Below, in pieces: positions 5,862 to 12,865 of a stretch of 13,368 nucleotides of DNA. The stretch is taken from the NCBI GenBank assembly GCA_964403075.1, contig CAYOEV010000042.1:1-13368 (forward strand), written 5' to 3'. Source of the DNA: CAYOEV01 sp964403075 (GTDB taxonomy: Bacteria; Bacteroidota; Bacteroidia; Cytophagales; Cyclobacteriaceae). Below the pieces are notes generated by a model. The model did not search any database and was not told the DNA's origin. It was given only the letters and a program-made list of their open reading frames with translations. Each line of letters begins with the position of its first letter. Positions within the stretch are counted from its first letter, which is position 1. The translations under genes and the position numbers were made by a program.

Positions 5862-7491
5862 TTTGAATTTTCTTTGGATTTTTGGGCTTGCCCTGTTGGG
5901 CGCTTGCCAGACTTCAACCCAAACATTGCCCAAGGTGTTGGAAGCTACTTTGCGGGCCCACGTACGTACCCTGGCATCGGATGAATTTGAAGGGAGAAAG
6001 CCTTTCACCTCGGGTGAGGAAAAAACAGTTAACTACCTCAAAACACAATTTCAACAATTGGGACTAGAGCCAGGCAATGGACGTGGCTTTTTCCAGCAGG
6101 TACCTCTGGTGGAACTGGACGCACAACCTGCTGAAGTGTTGGCTTTGACGGGTGAAAAAAATGGCACGACACTTTATTTGGGCAAAGACTATGTGGCCTA
6201 TTCGGCGCGCGTAAATGCCATGAATACGCTCAGAAACTCGGAAGTTGTCTTTGCAGGATACGGAATTGTGGCGCCGGAATATGGATGGGACGATTACAAG
6301 GGGCTGGATGTCAAAGGTAAAACGGTTATTGTGTTGGTAAATGACCCGGGTTTTGGCTCTGCCGACAGTACGCTGTTCAAAGGGGAAACCATGACTTACT
6401 ATGGTCGGTGGACCTACAAATACGAAGAGGCAGCCAGACAAGGGGCGGCAGGATGTTTCATTATACACCAGACGGTGCCCGCAGGTTATGGATGGGAAGT
6501 GGTCAGGAATTCCTGGTCAGGCGCAAGCCTTTATTTGGATCCCCAAGACAACTATCGCTGTGCCGTACAAGGTTGGTTGACCCGAGATGCCGCCATTCAA
6601 ATGTTTGAGACCTCTGCAGTAGACATGAAAAATTTCGTCAAAAAGGCCCGTGATAGAAATTTTAAACCTATTTCACTAGGTCTTGGCGCCACTACCTTCG
6701 TAAAGAATGGTATCAAAAGAGACAAGTCGAAAAATGTAGTGGCAAAGATTACCGGTTCGGAAAAACCTGAAGAATATATTATATACAGTGCGCATTGGGA
6801 CCATTTGGGAATAGGTCCTGCTGTTGACGGCGATTCTACCTACAATGGCGCCCATGACAATGCTTCAGGAGTTGCTGCCCTTTTGGGTATTGCGGAAGCC
6901 TTCAAGAAAGGTCAGGCACCAAAGCGCTCGGTCATCTTCCTGGCGGTTACTGCAGAAGAGCAAGGACTGCTAGGATCTCAGTATTATGCCGAAAACCTCA
7001 TTTATCCTGTCAATAAAACTGTTGCCAACTTGAACATGGACGGTTTGAAAGAGTTTGGTGCAACCAACGACCTTACCGTCGTCGGTTACGGTCAATCCGA
7101 TTTGGAGGAAATGGCGGAAGAGGTAGCTAAAAAGCAGGATCGTTATATCATAGCCGATCCGGAACCAGAAAAGGGCTTCTACTTCCGATCCGACCACTTC
7201 CAGTTCGCCAAGGTTGGCATTCCGGCGCTCTATGCCTATGGCGCGTACGAACATCGGTTGCAGGGTGTGGAATACATGACGGAAAAGAAAAACGAATACA
7301 ATGTACAGGCTTACCATCGGCCAGCAGACGAATGGGGCGATGACTGGGACTTCGGCGGCATCATGCAAGACGCCCAGTTGTACTTTGAGATTGGGTATCA
7401 ATTGGCCAACAGTGATCGTTGGCCGCAATGGAAGGAGGGTAGTGAGTTTAAGACTATTCGACAATTAAATACCCGCGACACCAGTCAATAG
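5854..7491 (+). CDS. M28-family metallopeptidase, lipoprotein, with PA-type insert
   Basis: A 545-residue predicted lipoprotein and di-zinc aminopeptidase. The signal peptide ends in the lipobox L15-G-A-C18. The PA-like insert at about residues 120-240 contains EVVFAGYGIVAPEYGWDDY and the GAAGCFII strand, as in other M28 peptidases of this architecture. Catalytic features are complete: H314 and D316 in HWDHLG, bridging D335 in AHDNASG, general base E368 and ligand E369 in TAEEQG, D396 in NMDG, and H448 in SDHFQF. It probably acts in the periplasm or at the cell surface, trimming N-terminal residues from peptides; specificity is unknown. The ATG overlaps the flavoprotein stop by eight bases (ATGCATAA), so the two are likely co-translated, although no functional link between them is known. 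The convergent phosphoesterase begins 33 bases after its stop. Confidence 0.93.
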   Translation: MHNLNFLWIFGLALLGACQTSTQTLPKVLEATLRAHVRTLASDEFEGRKPFTSGEEKTVNYLKTQFQQLGLEPGNGRGFFQQVPLVELDAQPAEVLALTGEKNGTTLYLGKDYVAYSARVNAMNTLRNSEVVFAGYGIVAPEYGWDDYKGLDVKGKTVIVLVNDPGFGSADSTLFKGETMTYYGRWTYKYEEAARQGAAGCFIIHQTVPAGYGWEVVRNSWSGASLYLDPQDNYRCAVQGWLTRDAAIQMFETSAVDMKNFVKKARDRNFKPISLGLGATTFVKNGIKRDKSKNVVAKITGSEKPEEYIIYSAHWDHLGIGPAVDGDSTYNGAHDNASGVAALLGIAEAFKKGQAPKRSVIFLAVTAEEQGLLGSQYYAENLIYPVNKTVANLNMDGLKEFGATNDLTVVGYGQSDLEEMAEEVAKKQDRYIIADPEPEKGFYFRSDHFQFAKVGIPALYAYGAYEHRLQGVEYMTEKKNEYNVQAYHRPADEWGDDWDFGGIMQDAQLYFEIGYQLANSDRWPQWKEGSEFKTIRQLNTRDTSQ

Positions 7492-7524
7492 TTTTTCAGT
7501 TCAGGCGATGGAAATAGTAATTGC

Positions 7525-8034
7525 TCAGTGCTTCAATGATCCTCGTTTTCCCAGCTCTACGACGTCGGGATTTTTAATTTTACCTTCTTGGATGTCGAAC
7601 CGTATTAAAGTACGCATGAGGTGAAACCCATGGTGGCCGCATGCACCGGGGTTTATATATAACAATTGATTCTCAGGGTCTGGGGCCACTTTGAGTATGT
7701 GAGAGTGGCCGCAGATCAATAAATTGGGTCGGTGTGTCCGGATAAGCTTGCTAACCCGGGCATTGTATCGGGGTGGTTTGCCAGCAATGTGAACAATCAG
7801 GGTGAGGAGACCATTCAGGTCTTTGATTAGGTATTCCTGTGTGGCCATTTGAATAGACAGGTGGTCTATATTTCCCCAAACGGCCAGCGTGGGTTTCCAG
7901 CTTTGGAGTGTATTTAAAACTTCGATTGAGCCTATGTCACCTGCGTGAATCAGCAAATCCCGGTCTTTGATGTATTTTTGAATAGAGGAATCCAAAAAGC
8001 CATGTGTGTCCGAAAGACAACCAACTTTGAGCAT
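7525..8034 (-). CDS. Metallophosphoesterase, YfcE/MJ0936-like
   Basis: A 169-residue cytoplasmic calcineurin-like phosphodiesterase. All metal-ligand motifs of the family are visible: D9 and H11 in SDTHG, D33 in HAGDIG, N55 in WGNID, H82 in VHIAG, and H110 and H112 in GHSH. Length and motif spacing fit the small YfcE/MJ0936 group, whose members hydrolyse model phosphodiesters in vitro; the physiological substrate is generally unknown. The fold ends at the NPGACGHHGFHLMRTLIRFDI strand and is followed by a short polar tail. The ATG at 8034 is five bases downstream of a perfect TACATTTG element, which again implies a very short leader. It is convergent with the M28 gene (33-base gap, no clear terminator) and divergent from the thioredoxin-like gene. 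Confidence 0.93.
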   Translation of the reverse strand: MLKVGCLSDTHGFLDSSIQKYIKDRDLLIHAGDIGSIEVLNTLQSWKPTLAVWGNIDHLSIQMATQEYLIKDLNGLLTLIVHIAGKPPRYNARVSKLIRTHRPNLLICGHSHILKVAPDPENQLLYINPGACGHHGFHLMRTLIRFDIQEGKIKNPDVVELGKRGSLKH

Positions 8035-8039
8035 GATGG

Positions 8040-8047
8040 CAAATGTA
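8040..8047 (-). promoter_or_regulatory. Bacteroidota -7 element (TACATTTG) for the phosphoesterase
   Basis: The minus strand reads TACATTTG, matching TAnnTTTG perfectly, with only five bases (CCATC) between it and the ATG at 8034. If it is functional the transcript would be leaderless or nearly so. No good -33 TTG element is seen upstream. Confidence 0.5.
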
Positions 8048-8119
8048 TGCTGTGCGACCTTCTGAATTCGTTCAGCCTAACGAAATTAACCAATGACACA
8101 ATCGACCGTTTGTAAAACC

Positions 8120-8629
8120 ATGAGGAAGACGTTCATTTTACTTGGTTTTTTCCTGAGCTGCCAATCACTAACTGCCCAGATAAAATGGTTGACTTTTGAA
8201 GAGGCCATCGCATTGCACAAACAGGAACCCAGAAAATTATTGGTGGATATCTACACCGACTGGTGTGGTTGGTGTAAAAAAATGGATAAGGACACCTACT
8301 CAATCACGCATATTTCCAGTTACATCAACTCCCATTTCTATCCGATTAAGTTAAATGCAGAACAAAAGGGAGATATTCAATTTGATGGCAAAACTTTCCA
8401 GTATAAAACATCTGGCCGGAGAGGTGTCCATGAAATGGCCATGGCGCTGACCAATAATAAGTTAAGCTATCCTACCACAGTCTTTCTTGATGAGCAGTTG
8501 CGTATCATACAACCCGTGCCAGGATATATAAAGGCACCACAGATGAACGCCATCATTCATTTTATAAGTGAAAACCATTATAAAAACACCGCCTGGGAAA
8601 CTTATCGCGCGTCTTTTACTGGTGAATGA
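8120..8629 (+). CDS. Secreted thioredoxin-fold protein, CGWC active site
   Basis: A 169-residue protein with a Sec signal peptide (RK, hydrophobic FILLGFFL, probable cleavage at LTA-Q, residues 17-20). A thioredoxin domain follows, with the redox site W48-C49-G-W-C52-K-K-M and a cis-proline loop, SYPTTVFLD. The WCGWCKKM form is typical of the Thioredoxin_7/DUF255-like group of Bacteroidota periplasmic proteins rather than housekeeping TrxA (CGPC). Its role is probably thiol-disulfide exchange on exported proteins; the partner is unknown. A longer start at 8093 adds MTQSTVCKT ahead of the basic signal-peptide region, so the ATG at 8120 is preferred, though this is not certain. The gene is followed by two more exported-protein genes on the same strand, with a 63-base gap to the next. 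Confidence 0.88.
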   Translation: MRKTFILLGFFLSCQSLTAQIKWLTFEEAIALHKQEPRKLLVDIYTDWCGWCKKMDKDTYSITHISSYINSHFYPIKLNAEQKGDIQFDGKTFQYKTSGRRGVHEMAMALTNNKLSYPTTVFLDEQLRIIQPVPGYIKAPQMNAIIHFISENHYKNTAWETYRASFTGE

Positions 8630-8692
8630 ACATTCATTTAACAGACATGCAACCTTTTACTTTCTTCCAGAATCTCTAAAATAAAAAGGGGT

Positions 8693-9436
8693 ATGAAAAA
8701 GGTTTTACTCATTGTGGTGGGAATATTGGTTGGTCTGGTCGCTTTGGCCCAAAAAGAAGAAACGCGACAGCTTCCTTCTTTCGATGAAGTGGCCTCGGCT
8801 GAAGCGATTGAGGTCATCCTCATCCAGGGCCCTAAGGAGTCTGCCCGGATATTGGTCAATGGCGCGAGGCATGATACTGAGGATGTGTTGACTGAGGTGA
8901 CAGATGGTAAGCTAAAAATCCACCTCAAAGGAAGTGCGCATCGAAATGTAGCTATAGCCATCTACGTTACTTACAATAAGCTGCATGGCGTTCAGGCGAC
9001 TAGTGCCTCCAAAATGTCGTGCCAGGGGAAAATTCATTCATCTGGCACATTCCAGGTAAAGGCGAGCAGTTCAGCAACTGTGGCACTCGAATTGGAGACT
9101 GATCGGGCGGAGGTGTCTGCCAGCAGCAGTGCCAATGTATCGCTACAACTGTCTGCCAACAAGTTGGAAGTCGCCGTGAGCAGTGCCGGTGATGTCGCAC
9201 TGGCCGGGAGTGTGAACACCCAGGAAGCAACCGTTAGTAGCGGGGGCGTTTACGATGGGGAAGATCTCATGAGTGAGAACGCGGACGTAAAGGTCAGTAG
9301 CGGGGGCGCCATGGTGATACATGTGACAAAAAAGCTAGATGCTTTGGCCAGCAGTGGGGGATCTGGCAGGTACTACGGTTTGCCGCAATATGTCAATAAG
9401 CTTTACAGTTCGGGAGGCTCGATCAGCGGGGATTAA
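8693..9436 (+). CDS. GIN domain (DUF2807) beta-helix protein, secreted
   Basis: A 247-residue exported protein: signal peptide MKKVLLIVVGILVGLVALAQ, then a head-GIN (DUF2807) domain beginning LPSFDEVASAEAIEVILIQGP. From about residue 100 it is a series of right-handed beta-helix rungs of 18-20 residues, each opening with a Ser-Ser-Gly/Ser turn: S125, S144, S163, S182 (SSGG), S202 (SSGG), S220 (SSGG) and S239 (SSGG). Such domains are abundant in Bacteroidota, are sometimes called adhesin-like, and have no established enzymatic function. The protein ends SISGD directly after the last SSGG rung, with no membrane anchor or type IX sorting tail. An AAAAAGGGG stretch precedes the ATG and might serve as a weak ribosome site. 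Confidence 0.88.
   Translation: MKKVLLIVVGILVGLVALAQKEETRQLPSFDEVASAEAIEVILIQGPKESARILVNGARHDTEDVLTEVTDGKLKIHLKGSAHRNVAIAIYVTYNKLHGVQATSASKMSCQGKIHSSGTFQVKASSSATVALELETDRAEVSASSSANVSLQLSANKLEVAVSSAGDVALAGSVNTQEATVSSGGVYDGEDLMSENADVKVSSGGAMVIHVTKKLDALASSGGSGRYYGLPQYVNKLYSSGGSISGD
9236..9308 (+). repeat. In-gene 13-base direct repeat, 60-base period
   Basis: AGTAGCGGGGGCG occurs exactly at 9236-9248 and 9296-9308, precisely 60 bases (20 codons) apart. Both copies encode the SSGG turn of successive beta-helix rungs in the GIN-domain protein. The nucleotide identity, beyond what the shared residues require, suggests a relatively recent duplication of a rung or local gene conversion, although four small-residue codons can match by chance. 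Confidence 0.6.
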
Positions 9437-9443
9437 TTAAGTC

Positions 9444-9472
9444 TTGGTATTGTTTTAAAGCTATTACCTCTG
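9444..9472 (+). promoter_or_regulatory. Possible promoter for the TPR lipoprotein gene
   Basis: TTG at 9444-9446 and TACCTCTG at 9465-9472 are separated by 18 bases. The second element matches TAnnTTTG at all but one of its six fixed positions, and the spacing is close to that of Bacteroidota -33/-7 pairs. It lies 13 bases upstream of the TPR gene ATG. It is one mismatch off and unsupported by other evidence, so it is tentative. Confidence 0.28.
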
Positions 9473-9485
9473 ATTTGGCTTTTCT

Positions 9486-10496
9486 ATGATCAAATATTTC
9501 ATTTTTTCATTCCTGTTATTGACCGCTTGCAGTTCCAATGAAAGTAAATGGCAGGAATTTTTTGAATTGGGAAACAATGCGTTGGATGCTGGCAAATACG
9601 ATGAGGCGATTGCTCATTTCACCAATTCTATTAAAATAAAATCAACTTTTCCTGAGGCCTACAACAATCGTGGTGTGGCTCATATGGAAAGTGGAAATCC
9701 CTATGAAGCCATTCAGGATTACAACCAGGCCCTTATCTTGCAATCAGACTATGTCGCTTGTCAGCTCAATCGCGCGTATGCCTACGAGGCCATCGGACAA
9801 TACGATAATGCCCTTGAGGATTTGGGACATCTGCTTGAATTGAAGCCAGATTCCGCGTTTCTGCATTTTTACAATGGCGTGTTACAGTCTCGAACACGGG
9901 CGTATGAATTATCCATGAAAAGCTTCCAACGCAGCATGCAGTTGGGTTACGATTCGGTAGAGCCATTGATCAACATGGCTACCATACATTACTTTGGAGG
10001 GCGATACCGAGAGGCAAAGCATGTATTGGCAAAGGTTGAGCCAGTTTCCACGGGTCAGCCAGAAGTTTGGAGTACGCTTAGCCAGATATACCTGGAACAA
10101 GATTCTCTGGAGGAGGCCTTATACCACATCGAGCGGGCACTGCACTTACGACCGGAAGACCCCTATTTTTTAAACAATCGCGGATTGATCTATCTAGAAA
10201 TGGGCCGATTGCATGAAGGTTTGGCCGATATTAATGCGAGCATCCTCGCCGATCCCTCCAATGGCTGGGCATACCGCAACAAAGGGATTTACTACCTGAA
10301 GGGCGGCAATCTCGATCGCGCCATTGTACTTTTTGAGCGGGCCATTGCAGCCAACGAGTTTATAGAGCCATTGTATGGTTATTTGGCGGAGGCCTATTGG
10401 CAAAAAAACGAAACGGCGAAAGCATGTGAGCTGGTCAGTAAAGCCAGGGTGGTGGGTGAGCGCATATCGGTCGAATGGCAGGATCGTTGTCCTTAG
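9486..10496 (+). CDS. TPR-repeat lipoprotein
   Basis: A 336-residue predicted lipoprotein: a short hydrophobic signal (MIKYFIFSFLLLTAC) with the lipobox L12-T-A-C15, then CSSNES and an uninterrupted array of tetratricopeptide repeats. I can divide residues 23-327 into nine consecutive 34-residue units (starting near 23, 56, 90, 124, 158, 192, 226, 260 and 294). The best consensus units are AYNNRGVAHMESGNPYEAIQ and AYRNKGIYYLKGGNLDRAIV. TPR arrays bind partner proteins; the partner is unknown, and the location is probably the periplasmic face of the inner or outer membrane. There is no attached catalytic domain. The TAG stop at 10494-10496 overlaps the TAA stop of the CDF gene on the other strand. 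Confidence 0.9.
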   Translation: MIKYFIFSFLLLTACSSNESKWQEFFELGNNALDAGKYDEAIAHFTNSIKIKSTFPEAYNNRGVAHMESGNPYEAIQDYNQALILQSDYVACQLNRAYAYEAIGQYDNALEDLGHLLELKPDSAFLHFYNGVLQSRTRAYELSMKSFQRSMQLGYDSVEPLINMATIHYFGGRYREAKHVLAKVEPVSTGQPEVWSTLSQIYLEQDSLEEALYHIERALHLRPEDPYFLNNRGLIYLEMGRLHEGLADINASILADPSNGWAYRNKGIYYLKGGNLDRAIVLFERAIAANEFIEPLYGYLAEAYWQKNETAKACELVSKARVVGERISVEWQDRCP

Positions 10497-11386
10497 CAAG
10501 GCCCATAGTCTTCATCAGGGGTCTCAAATTCGATGGTTGAATGATCTATGCCCATGTCACGCAGTCGACTCCTGGCTTTTGTCTTGATGATGTTCAATTT
10601 TTTCAGTGTTTTATTCTCGGCCACGATCAAATGAACAGACAGTACGTGGTAGTCACCATCCATAGACCAGGCATGGCAATCGTTGATTTGTTCCACCTCT
10701 TCCAATTGCATCAGGTTCTCCCTAATTTTAGCCAGGCTCATGTCAGGAGGTGTGCCCTGTAAGATGATTTTGATGCTTTTAATCAGGTTTTTAAAAACAT
10801 TGAATAAAATGTAGCAGGCGATCCCGATGGCGAGTACTGCATCAAGCTGAGGTATCTCCGAAAAGCTCATGACGATACCTCCAATGAGTGTGGCAATCCA
10901 GCCCAACACATCCTCCAGCAAATGCAGGTAAACGACCCGCTCATTCATTGTTTTCCCTGATTGTAAACGCATGGCCGCCAATACATTTACAGCAATACCC
11001 ACGAGCGACAGCCAGATCATGCCCTCTGCATTGGGCTGCTCAGGGTTTAGCATTCTTGGAATGGCTTCAGTTATAATAAAAATGGATCCTGCGAAAAGCA
11101 CCAGACTGCTGATGATGGCACCCAATAATGAAAATCGCTTGTATCCGTAAGAAAACTGTTCCGTTTTCTGTCGACCGCTTACCTTGGCCAGGTACCAGGA
11201 GATGCCTAAAATAAGGCTATCTCCTAAATCGTGTAGGGCATCTGAAAGTATGGCAATGCTGTTGGTCCACAGCCCACCAATGACCTCTATAATTGCAAAA
11301 AAGAGGTTGAGAAAAAATGCCGTGCGAATATTTTTAACGGCTTGTTGGGTGTGGTCAGATGGTTCTTTCGGAGTCAAAACGCTCAA
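10493..11386 (-). CDS. Cation diffusion facilitator (zinc-type metal/H+ antiporter)
   Basis: A 297-residue inner-membrane metal efflux protein. Six hydrophobic segments lie between residues 20 and 208. The transport-site ligands are H52 and D56 in the helix-2 motif ALHDLGD and H155 and D159 in the helix-5 motif HLLED, the His2-Asp2 site usual for zinc-selecting CDF proteins. The FSYGYKR loop (78-84) and a cytoplasmic ferredoxin-like domain at the C-terminus (residues 215-290, with CHAWSMDGDYHVLSVHL) are also typical. There is no histidine-rich loop. Metal preference, probably Zn2+ possibly with Co2+ or Cd2+, is inferred from the ligand set. The ATG lies 32 bases inside the end of the E2 gene, and no other Met occurs before the first helix, so the overlap seems real. 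The stop overlaps the TPR gene stop. Confidence 0.94.
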   Translation of the reverse strand: MSVLTPKEPSDHTQQAVKNIRTAFFLNLFFAIIEVIGGLWTNSIAILSDALHDLGDSLILGISWYLAKVSGRQKTEQFSYGYKRFSLLGAIISSLVLFAGSIFIITEAIPRMLNPEQPNAEGMIWLSLVGIAVNVLAAMRLQSGKTMNERVVYLHLLEDVLGWIATLIGGIVMSFSEIPQLDAVLAIGIACYILFNVFKNLIKSIKIILQGTPPDMSLAKIRENLMQLEEVEQINDCHAWSMDGDYHVLSVHLIVAENKTLKKLNIIKTKARSRLRDMGIDHSTIEFETPDEDYGPC

Positions 11387-12686
11387 GGTAATCTGCTACC
11401 CGTCTCACAAACATTCCACCTAGTGCGCCGTCTACTATTCGGTGATCGTAACTATGGGAGAGAAACATTTTGTGACGAATGCCAATGAGATCACCATCCG
11501 GCGTTTCAATTACTGAGGGCTTTTTCTGAATAGCACCCAAGGCCATGATGGCGACTTGTGGTTGCACAATAATGGGCGTGCCCATGACATTGCCGAATGA
11601 GCCTACGTTTGAAACGGAATAGGTGCCTCCCTGCAATTCGTCTGGAGACAGTTTGCTTTCCCGGGCTCGCTTGGCCAGGTCATTCACCTTTTCGGTGAGA
11701 CCCAATAAATTAAGTTTATCGGCGCCATGAATTACCGGTACAATCAGATTACCTGAGGGCAGGGCTACGGCTAAACCAATATTTACCGATCCTTTTTTTA
11801 TGATCCGATCCCCGTCTATTTGCACGTTGATCATGGGATAATCACGGATCGCCTGAACAATGGCTTCTATGATAATGGGTGTGAAGGTGATGCTTTGTCC
11901 GTATTTATGTTTGTACTCCTGTTTTATGCGGTTGCGCCATTTCACCATGGCCGTAACGTCTGCCTCTACGAATGAGGTGACGTGCGGAGAGGTTTGCTTG
12001 GATTGGACCATGCGCGAAGCAATCATCTTGCGCATACGATCCATTTCTATGATTTCATCCTCGCCATTCACACTCACCGGTACAGGTTGAGGTGTCTGGT
12101 GCGTGCCCATGGATGCTACCCGTCCGTTCGAATCCTGTACGGGTGGCGCGGTGGTTTCCACCCCAGTACGTTTATCCAGGTAATTCATTATATCTTTTTT
12201 GGTTACCCGTCCTTCTTTACCACTCCCAGGTATTTTTTCTAGCTCTTCTAAACTCACGGCTTCCTCATTGGCAATACTGCGCACGAGTGGTGAATAGAAT
12301 CTACCGGAATTAGACGTTCTTGGCACTTTATGACCATTGGGTTCTGAACTTCCGTAGGCCATGGCCGATTCAACCAGACTTTCCGCTTCCTTTACAACTT
12401 CCTGATCGGGTGTTTTTTCTTGGGTTGTTTGGGCTGATTGCTCGCCGGACGTCTCAATCACGGCCACTGGTTTGCCCACTTCGACCACATCACCTTCGTT
12501 GGCCAGAATTTCTTTGAGTATGCCGCCATGGGTGGCTGGTATTTCGGTGTCTACCTTATCCGTGGCCACCTCCAATAGCGATTCATCTTCCTCGATGGTG
12601 TCGCCGACTTTTTTGAGCCACGTGAGCACGGTGCCTTCCATTACACTCTCGCCCATTTTGGGCATAACCATTTCAACTATCGCCAT
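11355..12686 (-). CDS. 2-oxoacid dehydrogenase E2 (dihydrolipoamide acyltransferase)
   Basis: A 443-residue E2 core subunit of a 2-oxoacid dehydrogenase complex, which moves an acyl group from lipoamide to CoA. An N-terminal lipoyl domain (residues 2-78) carries the lipoylated lysine K44 in EVATDKVDTEIP. A charged, flexible linker follows. The peripheral subunit-binding domain is at 130-170 (YSPLVRSIANEEAVSLEELE to GRVTKKDIMNYL). The catalytic domain, from about 212, ends in the active-site motif D414-H-R-I-V-D-G420, with H415 and D419 as the catalytic pair. Only one lipoyl domain is present. The GALGG context after DHRIVDG fits pyruvate or branched-chain types better than the succinyl type, and branched-chain is a reasonable guess, but sequence alone does not settle it. 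No E1 or true E3 gene is in the window. The CDF gene overlaps its 3' end by 32 bases. Confidence 0.93.
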   Translation of the reverse strand: MAIVEMVMPKMGESVMEGTVLTWLKKVGDTIEEDESLLEVATDKVDTEIPATHGGILKEILANEGDVVEVGKPVAVIETSGEQSAQTTQEKTPDQEVVKEAESLVESAMAYGSSEPNGHKVPRTSNSGRFYSPLVRSIANEEAVSLEELEKIPGSGKEGRVTKKDIMNYLDKRTGVETTAPPVQDSNGRVASMGTHQTPQPVPVSVNGEDEIIEMDRMRKMIASRMVQSKQTSPHVTSFVEADVTAMVKWRNRIKQEYKHKYGQSITFTPIIIEAIVQAIRDYPMINVQIDGDRIIKKGSVNIGLAVALPSGNLIVPVIHGADKLNLLGLTEKVNDLAKRARESKLSPDELQGGTYSVSNVGSFGNVMGTPIIVQPQVAIMALGAIQKKPSVIETPDGDLIGIRHKMFLSHSYDHRIVDGALGGMFVRRVADYLERFDSERTI

Positions 12687-12705
12687 AACGTTTGCGCTTA
12701 GATTA

Positions 12706-12713
12706 CAAAGATA
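12706..12713 (-). promoter_or_regulatory. Bacteroidota -7 element (TATCTTTG) for the E2 gene
   Basis: The minus strand reads TATCTTTG, a perfect TAnnTTTG match, 19 bases upstream of the E2 ATG at 12686. This allows an approximately 10-15 base leader. The divergent spacer (12687-12865) is A/T-rich, and I found no equally good element for the plus-strand peptidase gene. The nearest is GAAATTTG at 12767-12774, which has one mismatch. Confidence 0.5.
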
Positions 12714-12865
12714 ATGACTCTTTTGGGTGATAAGTTTCCTATACTAAAAACCATATCATCTGTCGTGAAATTTGAAAAGATTAACTAAATTAAGTGTACC
12801 AAATGATATAAATATAAAATAATCTACCGATAGAAGTGTATTTATCACCACAAACATTATAATCT

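Noticed and set aside
6970..7464. A 164-codon minus-strand open frame opposite the M28 peptidase
   Set aside because: It lies wholly within a gene with complete catalytic motifs, shows no recognisable domain, and is a reading-frame shadow.
7492..7524. Bidirectional terminator between the M28 and phosphoesterase genes
   Set aside because: The 33 bases contain no G/C-rich inverted repeat followed by a T tract.
8093..8119. Upstream ATG start for the thioredoxin-like gene
   Set aside because: It places nine polar residues, including a Cys, before the basic start of the signal peptide; ATG 8120 gives a standard signal peptide.
12687..12865. A/T-rich spacer as a replication origin or regulatory RNA
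   Set aside because: No DnaA-box cluster, iterons or stable hairpin is visible; it looks like an ordinary divergent promoter region.
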